From Gammaproteobacteria bacterium (GTDB lineage: Bacteria > Pseudomonadota > Gammaproteobacteria > Steroidobacterales > Steroidobacteraceae), in NCBI GenBank assembly GCA_005877965.1, contig VBNP01000070.1:1-12141 (forward strand): DNA of 12,141 nt, read 5' to 3'. The notes under the pieces are model-generated. The model did no database searches. It saw only the letters and a list, made by a program, of their open reading frames with translations, and was not told where the DNA came from. A program made the translations under genes and the position numbers. Each line of letters begins with the position of its first letter. Within the stretch, counting starts at the first letter, position 1. This document shows, in pieces, positions 6,542 to 12,141 of this stretch.

Positions 6542-8077
6542 ATGTCTCGCAGGGCATTTGTGAAAGGCGTGTTGGCCGGAGCCGCAGGCGGCATCATTCC
6601 GCATATTGCGATCGGCGCCGACGCGCCCGGGGGTGCCGCACGCCCGATCATGGACACCGGTCCGACCGCACTGAGCCTGTCCGAGGTATCTCAGCTCCTG
6701 CGGCAGAAGAAGATCTCGCCGGTTGAGTTGACGCAGGCGTGTCTCGCCCGCATCGAGTCCCTCAACCCCACGCTCAATGCCTTCATCACCGTTACCGCTG
6801 AGTCCGCCCTGGCCGCGGCCCGCGGCGCTGAGGCGCAGATCGCCCGCGGCGGCTGGAAGGGTCCGCTGCACGGCATTCCGATTGCGATGAAAGATCTGCT
6901 GGATACAGCCGGCGTCCGTACCACCGCCGCCAGCGCCTTATTCAAGGATCGAGTACCGGCGGAAGATGCCGAGGCGGTGCGCCGCCTGCGCGCGGCCGGG
7001 GCGGTCCTTCTCGGCAAGCTCAACATGCACGAGCTCGCCTTCGGCGGGAGTTCGGCGATCAGTTACTTCGGTGCCGTGCGCAATCCCTGGGACGTCGCCT
7101 ACACACCGGGAGGCTCCTCCGGCGGCCCGGCGGCGGCGGTGGCCAGCGGACTGTGTTACGCCGCGCTCGGATCTGATACCGGCGGATCGATCCGTGAGCC
7201 CGCGGCCTACTGCGGCATCGTCGGGCTCAAACCAACCTATGGCCGCGTCAGCACTTCCGGAGCCATACCGCTTTCATGGTCGCTGGACCACATTGGCCCG
7301 ATGACCCGCACGGTGGCCGACGCGGCGCTGGTGCTGCAGGTCATCGCCGGCTACGACTCCCGGGACCCAGGCAGCGTCGACCTGCCGGTTCCCGAGTACG
7401 GGACGGACATCGGTGCCTCGACATCCGCGCTGCGCCTTGGAATTCTCCAGGACTACTTCTACGAAAACCTGCATCCCGACATCGCAGCGGCCATGCAGAG
7501 CGCGCTGTCGGTTCTCGAGAGCCTGACACGCAGCCTGCACGAAGTTGCGCCGCTCGCAACCGATGGGACCTATGCATCAGTGATGAATCCTTACGTGGCG
7601 ATTCTCTCCGCCGAAGCGTACGAATTTCACAAGGACTACATCGCGAAGAGCCCAGAGCTTTACCAGGCGCCGACTCTCAAGCGGCTGCGCGCCGGGGCGG
7701 ACGTGACGATGTCCGCTTACATTCAGAGCCGGCGTCAGCTGGAGCAGATCCGCCACGCGGTGGCGCGGCGGTTCGACGACGTGGACTTTCTAATTACTCC
7801 GACCACGCCGGTCCCGCCGTTCAAGCTCGCCGAGCTCAGTGACCCCGACACTGCCCGCCCGATGGAACTGCAGATGCTGCACAACACCCGACCCGTCAAC
7901 ATGCTGGGGTTGCCGACCATCTCGGTTCCCTGCGGCTTCAGCGCCGCGCGCCTGCCGATCGGATTGCAGATCAGCGGCCGCCCGGGTGCTGAGGCCGGCG
8001 TGCTGCGCCTTGCGCACGCCTATGAGCGGGCCGCCGGATGGCGGCAAATCAAGCCCTCCACGCATCCTCACCGATGA
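6542..8077 (+). CDS. Tat-exported amidase signature family hydrolase
   Basis: This 511-residue enzyme is of the amidase signature (GatA/FAAH-like) family, which hydrolyses C-N amide bonds. The Ser-Ser-Lys triad is complete: Lys117 in GIPIAMKDLLD, Ser192 in TPGGSSGGPAAA and Ser216 in SDTGGSIREPA, with the 24-residue spacing between the two serines seen in the family. The N terminus is a twin-arginine signal (MSRRAFVKGVLAGAAGGIIP), so the enzyme is probably exported folded to the periplasm, unlike GatA. The start at 6542 gives a compact Tat signal and has GGGG 7 bases upstream; in-frame ATGs at 6467 and 6491 would add 25 or 17 residues before the signal. Its substrate is unknown. The next gene follows after 34 bp, suggesting an operon. 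Confidence 0.9.
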   Translation: MSRRAFVKGVLAGAAGGIIPHIAIGADAPGGAARPIMDTGPTALSLSEVSQLLRQKKISPVELTQACLARIESLNPTLNAFITVTAESALAAARGAEAQIARGGWKGPLHGIPIAMKDLLDTAGVRTTAASALFKDRVPAEDAEAVRRLRAAGAVLLGKLNMHELAFGGSSAISYFGAVRNPWDVAYTPGGSSGGPAAAVASGLCYAALGSDTGGSIREPAAYCGIVGLKPTYGRVSTSGAIPLSWSLDHIGPMTRTVADAALVLQVIAGYDSRDPGSVDLPVPEYGTDIGASTSALRLGILQDYFYENLHPDIAAAMQSALSVLESLTRSLHEVAPLATDGTYASVMNPYVAILSAEAYEFHKDYIAKSPELYQAPTLKRLRAGADVTMSAYIQSRRQLEQIRHAVARRFDDVDFLITPTTPVPPFKLAELSDPDTARPMELQMLHNTRPVNMLGLPTISVPCGFSAARLPIGLQISGRPGAEAGVLRLAHAYERAAGWRQIKPSTHPHR

Positions 8078-8111
8078 CAGCCCGCGAGGCACTGCGCACT
8101 CTGGGGCAGCG

Positions 8112-9896
8112 ATGAACGGGACGCTTTCACTCATCGAACTCGCGGGCCATGTGGGGCTCCTCCTCTGGGGCACGCACATGGTCGGCACCGGGGTGCAGCG
8201 CGGCTTCGGCACGGTGCTCAGGCGCTGGCTCGGCCGCAACCTCGGTCGCCGCTTCCGCGCCTTCCTGACAGGGCTTGGCGTGACCGCGCTACTGCAGAGC
8301 AGCACCGCGACGGGTCTGCTCGCGACCTCGTTCACGGCGACGGGGGTGATCACGCTCGCCCCCGCGCTCGCGGTCATGCTCGGCGCCAACGTCGGCACGG
8401 CGCTCCTGACGCAGGTGCTGTTCTTCAACGTGGCCCTGCTGGGGCCACCCCTGGTGCTGGTCGGCGTGCTCGTTTTCCGCTGGGCGGGCGGCAGCCGGGC
8501 GAAGAATATCGGCCGCATCGGCATCGGGCTCGGGCTCATGCTCATGGCGCTCGCGGGCCTGGTGCACACGCTGGGACCCCTCGAGAACACCCCGTTGCTG
8601 CGCTCGGTCATGGGCGCGCTGGCCGGTGACCCCGTGCTCGCGGCGCTGGTCGCGGCGGCTCTAACCTGGGCATGCCACTCGAGCATCGCCATCGTGCTGC
8701 TCGTGGCGACGTTCGCCGCCACACACGTGGTCGCTCCGGCCGGCGCTCTCGCCCTCGTGCTCGGTGCGAACCTGGGCGGGGCACTCCCCGCGCTCGTCGA
8801 CGCCTCGACCGCCGCCGCCAGGCGCCTGCCCCTCGGAAACCTGCTGGTGCGCACCGTGGGCGTGGTGCTCGCGCTGCCGTTCCTGCCCGCGATCACTCGT
8901 GCACTCGAGCTCGCCGCGCCGGCTCCCGGGCGTCTCGTCGTCAACTTTCACCTGGCGTTCAATCTGGCACTGGCCGCGGTGTTCCTGGGGTCCGTCAGAG
9001 GCCTCGCGGCCCTGCTCACGCGGTGGCTGCCGGACCCGCCGGCGCCGGCCGATCCGGGCTGGCCCGTCTATCTCGACGTCGCGGCCCTTGATTCCGCCAC
9101 GGTGGCCCTTGCGAACGCTGCCCGCGAAACTCTGCGCATGGCCGACATGGTCGAGACCATGCTCCGCGATGCGCTCGAGGTGCTGCAGCATAATGATCGC
9201 ACACGCGCCGAGGCGGTCGCCGCACAGAATCGTTGTGTCGATCAGCTGGGTAGCGCGATTCGCCGCTATCTCGCCGACGTCGGCGGCGAGCAGACCCTCG
9301 ACCACCAGCGGGAGGGTGCACGGGGACAGGACATCCTGTCGGCCGTGATCAACCTCGAGCATGTCGCCGACATCGTCGCCAACAGTCTGGTCGAGTTTGC
9401 AGTGCGGAGTGTCAAGCGCGGCAGGGCGCTCACGGTCGAGGAAATCGAGACCGTCGCCGCCATGCACACCGAGCTCCTCGAGAGCCTGCGGCTCGCACTG
9501 GCCGTCTTCCTGCAGGCCGAGCCCCGGGACGCCAAGCGCCTGGCCGCGCGCAAGGGACAGTTCCGTGAGTTCGAAGCGACCGCCACGGCATTGAGCGTGC
9601 GCCTCCTGCGCAATGCCGCCGCAGCCAGCCGGGTCACCGACACCGACGCGGTCGAACCCATGGTTGAGGAGAGCGGCCTCTTCCTGCGCACGGTGCGCGA
9701 CCTCAGGCGCATTCACTCGCACCTCGCGAGCTTCGCCTACCCGATCCTGCATCGACCCCGCACCCGAGGCCGGCGCGCCACCGCGCGTGGCGTTGCCGAG
9801 GCTGGTGCCGTCAATCCGCCTGCCGCGCCGCTGCCGATTGGGCCGCCAAAGTCCACCAGCCGGACGGCTGGTCTCGAGGAGGACGACTTGGGATGA
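8112..9896 (+). CDS. Na+/phosphate cotransporter family protein with PhoU-like domain
   Basis: The 594-residue membrane protein has the inverted repeat of the NptA/SLC34-type Na+/Pi cotransporters. Repeat 1 contains LLQSSTATGLLATS (about 61-73) and GANVGTALLT (91-100); repeat 2 contains WACHSSIAIVLLV (186-198) and GANLGGALPA (218-227). Several hydrophobic helices span residues 1 to about 325. The remaining part (about 345-560) is a helical PhoU-like cytoplasmic domain (MADMVETMLRDAL, INLEHVADIVANSLVEF), thought to tune transport. The C-terminal end is Arg/Pro-rich and ends in LEEDDLG. The QSST motif is intact in repeat 1 but is HSSI in repeat 2. The start at 8112 has GGGG 5 bases upstream. 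The frame continues upstream inside the amidase gene, but that part is out-of-frame shadow. It likely imports inorganic phosphate driven by sodium. Confidence 0.9.
   Translation: MNGTLSLIELAGHVGLLLWGTHMVGTGVQRGFGTVLRRWLGRNLGRRFRAFLTGLGVTALLQSSTATGLLATSFTATGVITLAPALAVMLGANVGTALLTQVLFFNVALLGPPLVLVGVLVFRWAGGSRAKNIGRIGIGLGLMLMALAGLVHTLGPLENTPLLRSVMGALAGDPVLAALVAAALTWACHSSIAIVLLVATFAATHVVAPAGALALVLGANLGGALPALVDASTAAARRLPLGNLLVRTVGVVLALPFLPAITRALELAAPAPGRLVVNFHLAFNLALAAVFLGSVRGLAALLTRWLPDPPAPADPGWPVYLDVAALDSATVALANAARETLRMADMVETMLRDALEVLQHNDRTRAEAVAAQNRCVDQLGSAIRRYLADVGGEQTLDHQREGARGQDILSAVINLEHVADIVANSLVEFAVRSVKRGRALTVEEIETVAAMHTELLESLRLALAVFLQAEPRDAKRLAARKGQFREFEATATALSVRLLRNAAAASRVTDTDAVEPMVEESGLFLRTVRDLRRIHSHLASFAYPILHRPRTRGRRATARGVAEAGAVNPPAAPLPIGPPKSTSRTAGLEEDDLG
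9855..9872 (-). terminator. Hairpin downstream of the GGDEF gene, inside the transporter 3' end
   Basis: A perfect 7-bp stem (ACCAGCC pairing with GGCTGGT) with a 4-base loop lies 44 bp past the stop of the minus-strand GGDEF gene and within the last codons of the convergent transporter gene. On the minus strand it is followed by GGACTTTGG, a short T-run only. It may end minus-strand transcription, but it could equally be chance in GC-rich coding DNA. Confidence 0.25.
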
Positions 9897-9916
9897 CTCC
9901 CGGCAGACCAGGGCGA

Positions 9917-10996
9917 TTACGCGTTGGACCCAACGCTCACCTCTCGCATAGCGACGCCATTGCGCCCGGCCCGCTTGGAGCTGATCAACGCCTGCTCGGC
10001 GGCCTCCAGAACCGCCTGGGTGCTGGCGCCGTCCTCAGGAAAGATTGCAACTCCCGCCGACAGGGTGATCGGTCCGAGTTGAGGATCGTTGTGCCCGACC
10101 TCGAGGCTCCGCGCTCGCTGGCGAATCAGATCCGCGCGCTGCCACACGATCTGCCGCGACACGTTCGCCATCAGCAGAGCGAATTCGTCGCCGTCGTAGC
10201 GGGCGACGAGGTCTTCGGCGCGCGCCAGCGACACCACGCACTGACCGACGGACCGCAGGATCGCATCACCCGCAGTGCGCCCAAGCGTGTCGTTGAATTC
10301 CCTGAAATGATCGACGTTGATCATCATCACGGCGAATGTATGGCCGTGGCGCTGGGCGCGCACTTTCTCGCGGTCCAGCGATTCCTCCAGGAAGCGACGG
10401 TTATACACGCCGGTCACTGAGTCCCGCATGGCCTGATCGTGCAGCCGTCGGTTGGCGTGCACCAGATCGTGCTCCGCCCAGATTCGCTTCTTGATCTCGA
10501 GATCGAGCGCCGTGCGCGCCACCTCGAGTTGCGCGCTGCGCTCCGCCACGCGTCGCAGGAGCCTGGCGATCGGCTGCACCAGCAACTCGACCGATTGCTG
10601 GTCCGCCACCCGAGCCGCCTCCTGCGGCGCCGGTTCGCCCAGAGTGGCACTGACGGTCGCGAGCAGTAGCTCGGGATTCGTCGGCTTGATCACGAATGCA
10701 GCGCCAAAGACGTGTGCCAGCGAGCGCGCTTCGACTTCAACGTTTGCGACCGCGCGCACCAGTACGCGCGGCTGCGGCAGGCTCGGGTCGCAGCGCATCC
10801 GCACCACGAGTTTGCATCCGTCGATGTCGGGCGCAGCGACGTCCATGATCATGAGGTCGGGGCGCTCCAGCCGCACGAGCCTCAGGGCTTCATCGGCGTC
10901 GCCGACGTCCCGCACGCAGTTGCCGTGGTTGCGCAGCAGCGCGGCGATCAAGCGGCGGCTGGCCGAGTTGACGTCAAAGACCAGGATGTTGGCCAT
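9917..10996 (-). CDS. Response regulator with GGDEF domain (putative diguanylate cyclase, DGDEF variant)
   Basis: The 359-residue protein has an N-terminal receiver domain (1-118) with phospho-acceptor Asp52 (IMDVAAPD) and Lys104 (VIKPTN), but its acidic pocket reads VFDV, so the second of the usual two acidic residues is Val9. A coiled linker (about 125-187) leads to a GGDEF domain (188-350) starting DSVTGVYNRRFLEE, with INVDHFREFND, an inhibitory I-site RAED (259-262) five residues before the active-site motif, and SAGVAIFPEDG. The signature motif is DGDEF (268-272) rather than GGDEF, so cyclase activity is uncertain; the I-site could still bind c-di-GMP. It lies 21 bp after the STAS-like gene on the same strand, and is probably co-transcribed with it. 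Confidence 0.9.
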   Translation of the reverse strand: MANILVFDVNSASRRLIAALLRNHGNCVRDVGDADEALRLVRLERPDLMIMDVAAPDIDGCKLVVRMRCDPSLPQPRVLVRAVANVEVEARSLAHVFGAAFVIKPTNPELLLATVSATLGEPAPQEAARVADQQSVELLVQPIARLLRRVAERSAQLEVARTALDLEIKKRIWAEHDLVHANRRLHDQAMRDSVTGVYNRRFLEESLDREKVRAQRHGHTFAVMMINVDHFREFNDTLGRTAGDAILRSVGQCVVSLARAEDLVARYDGDEFALLMANVSRQIVWQRADLIRQRARSLEVGHNDPQLGPITLSAGVAIFPEDGASTQAVLEAAEQALISSKRAGRNGVAMREVSVGSNA

Positions 10997-11017
10997 GCGC
11001 TTGAGGAGTTGCGCGTC

Positions 11018-11383
11018 TCAGCGCGCACCCCTGAACCATTCCAGTGCCGACTGATCGTCGCGAAAATGCCGCACGTTGATTCCGTGCAGTCGGCCCATCA
11101 GCACGAAATACTCATGCGAGTGATCCAGCTCCTGGTCGTCCGCGATCAGGGCGATCTTGTGTGAAGGATCGACGCCGACGTTGGTGAATCGCGCGAGAAA
11201 TCCCGACCGCTCCACGGTGAACATTGGACTGGAGGCATGCACCGAGATGAGGATGTGGGAGCGGTGATGCCGCGTGGCAGAGTCGGCGACCGCGTCAAAG
11301 AACTCCCTGGCTTCCTCGGCGGTTTCCCGGTTGAAAACGTCCGCCCTCAGGTAGTCGTGTTCGGTTGCAATCCGATACACCAT
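11018..11383 (-). CDS. Small STAS/SpoIIAA-like protein
   Basis: This 121-residue soluble protein has an alternating strand/helix pattern (strand HILISVHA at 43-50, strand KIALIADD at 76-83, helix EYFVLMGRLHG, strand INVRHF, helix QSALEWF) typical of the SpoIIAA-like/STAS-SEC14 group of small bacterial proteins. No classic phosphorylatable Ser motif of anti-anti-sigma factors is obvious, so a partner-switching role is only an inference. The assignment rests on overall pattern, not on a diagnostic motif. The start at 11383 (MVYRIATEHDYL) has GGGG 2 bases upstream, which is close spacing. It sits between a sensor kinase and a GGDEF regulator, all on the minus strand, so it may modulate that pathway. 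Confidence 0.6.
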   Translation of the reverse strand: MVYRIATEHDYLRADVFNRETAEEAREFFDAVADSATRHHRSHILISVHASSPMFTVERSGFLARFTNVGVDPSHKIALIADDQELDHSHEYFVLMGRLHGINVRHFRDDQSALEWFRGAR

Positions 11384-11397
11384 GGCCCCACGAACAC

Positions 11398-11425
11398 ATG
11401 AATACCAGACGCGATGAATACCAGA
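11398..11425 (-). repeat. 12-bp direct repeat pair upstream of the STAS-like gene
   Basis: ATGAATACCAGA occurs perfectly at 11398-11409 and 11414-11425, a 16-bp period. On the coding strand this reads TCTGGTATTCAT twice and ends 14 bp before the start codon of the STAS-like gene. Position and A/T content suggest a promoter or operator element, but it could be a simple short duplication. Confidence 0.5.
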
Positions 11426-11487
11426 GTCGATGCGACAGAAACGACATTCGTGGATGGTTCTTATGACCCATCGGGTCAGCGGGCGGT

Positions 11488-11523
11488 CCGTGGGCAGGCC
11501 GGCGGCCGTGGGCAGGCCGGCGG
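11488..11523. repeat. Two perfect tandem copies of an 18-bp GC-rich unit
   Basis: CCGTGGGCAGGCCGGCGG stands at 11488-11505 and again at 11506-11523. It lies between the stop of the sensor-kinase gene (11543) and the STAS-like gene. It is non-coding as far as can be seen. The rest of this 159-bp gap holds a 6-bp hairpin (11464-11478, TGACCC/GGGTCA, 3-base loop) without a T-run. Confidence 0.65.
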
Positions 11524-11542
11524 TCCCTCAGGCGGCCGCGGT

Positions 11543-12141
11543 TCAGGATAGACCGCTCGCGCTGCGTTCGCGGGGCGCCAGCGGGTCCGCGTCGGATCGA
11601 GGGGATTGCGCTGCCGCGACCAGGCTGAGGAGTCGCTCGCTGAACGAGCTCACCGCCTGTTCCAGGAGCTCGCAGGTCGCACGTGCCTGCTCCTTGTGCT
11701 GCTGTGGATCGAGTGATTGCAGACTCGCCGCCAACTGCTCGGCTGCCGTCGCGCGAACGTTGCGCAGCATCCCGCGCAGCGTGTGCACCGCGCTGCCGAA
11801 CGTTTCGGCATCACCGCTCTGAATCGCTTCGCGCAGGCCGCTCATGTGCCGGGCAGACTCGCGCGCGAACAATTCCGCTATCTCAGCCAGCAGCCGCGGG
11901 TCGCCGCCGACCTGCTCGAGCAGGGTCGCCGCATGAGCCCCGGCCGACTGCACATCGGCATCTGCGCCCGCCTGCTCAGGCCTGAGGCCGAGTCGCTCGA
12001 CCGCATCGAGCAGCGCCGTCGGGTGGATCGGCTTGACCAGATAGCCGTCCATTCCCGCGTCCAGGCAGCGCTCGCGGTCCCCGGCCATGGCATGGGCGGT
12101 CAGCGCGATGATCGGCAGGCGTCGCCCGCAGCGCCGTTCGG
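11543..12141 (-). CDS. Hybrid sensor histidine kinase, C-terminal part with REC and Hpt domains (partial)
   Basis: The frame enters from the right edge, and 198 residues are visible before the TGA at 11543-11545. The first part is the second half of a receiver domain (LPIIALTAHAM, then GMDGYLVKPI with the conserved Lys). After a linker comes an Hpt histidine-phosphotransfer domain with phospho-acceptor His in VHTLRGMLRNV (codon at 11783-11785). The tail after about 11660 is Ser/Arg-rich. This REC-Hpt ending is typical of large hybrid kinases (BarA/EvgS type layout), whose sensor and kinase parts would lie outside the window. The Hpt domain would pass phosphate to a separate response regulator; the nearby REC-GGDEF protein is a candidate. 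Confidence 0.88.
   Translation of the reverse strand, partial: ERRCGRRLPIIALTAHAMAGDRERCLDAGMDGYLVKPIHPTALLDAVERLGLRPEQAGADADVQSAGAHAATLLEQVGGDPRLLAEIAELFARESARHMSGLREAIQSGDAETFGSAVHTLRGMLRNVRATAAEQLAASLQSLDPQQHKEQARATCELLEQAVSSFSERLLSLVAAAQSPRSDADPLAPRERSASGLS

Noticed and set aside
7790..8944. 384-residue minus-strand open frame
   Set aside because: Shadow across the amidase and transporter genes; Arg/Ser/Pro-rich, typical of out-of-frame translation.
8661..9752. 363-residue minus-strand open frame
   Set aside because: Antisense shadow of the transporter gene in high-GC DNA; rich in Arg, Gly, Glu and His with no recognisable domain.
11464..11478. Short hairpin TGACCC/GGGTCA as terminator of the sensor kinase gene
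   Set aside because: Only 6 bp, no T-run on either strand; chance is likely.

Overview
The window looks like chromosomal DNA of a high-GC Gram-negative bacterium, probably a member of the Pseudomonadota. The grounds are dense GC-rich genes, a Tat-exported amidase, an OsmC-family protein, a hybrid sensor kinase with a C-terminal Hpt domain and a GGDEF response regulator. This placement is inferred from gene content, not from a marker gene. No rRNA, tRNA, CRISPR array, insertion sequence or phage gene was seen.

Layout. Positions 2-76 (+) hold the last codons of an unidentified gene, followed by a hairpin terminator (90-120). Then comes a divergent pair from the AmmeMemoRadiSam system: a radical SAM enzyme gene on the minus strand (140-2629) and a Memo-family gene on the plus strand (2675-3535), with 45 bp between their starts. 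The radical SAM gene is interrupted in frame by a complete 453-residue intein (959-2317) with splicing blocks and a LAGLIDADG homing endonuclease. The intein lies exactly inside the CxxxCxxC motif that holds the catalytic iron-sulfur cluster: its own Cys1 stands where the third cluster cysteine belongs, and the true third cysteine is the +1 extein residue. This is the main discovery in the window.

Next, on the minus strand, are an exported two-part protein with an NTF2-like C-terminal domain (3589-4521), a PLP-dependent group II decarboxylase-like enzyme (4624-5994) and an OsmC-family protein (5742-6392). The OsmC frame has lost its expected stop and runs about 250 bp into the decarboxylase gene. 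On the plus strand follow a Tat-signal amidase (6542-8077) and a Na+/phosphate cotransporter with a PhoU-like tail (8112-9896), 34 bp apart and probably co-transcribed.

The right end is a minus-strand signalling cluster: the C-terminal part of a hybrid sensor kinase with REC and Hpt domains (11543-12141, cut by the window edge), a small STAS/SpoIIAA-like protein (11018-11383) and a REC-GGDEF response regulator (9917-10996) with a DGDEF active-site variant. A plausible reading is a phosphorelay from the Hpt domain to the REC-GGDEF protein. The 159-bp gap before the STAS-like gene carries two sets of short direct repeats.
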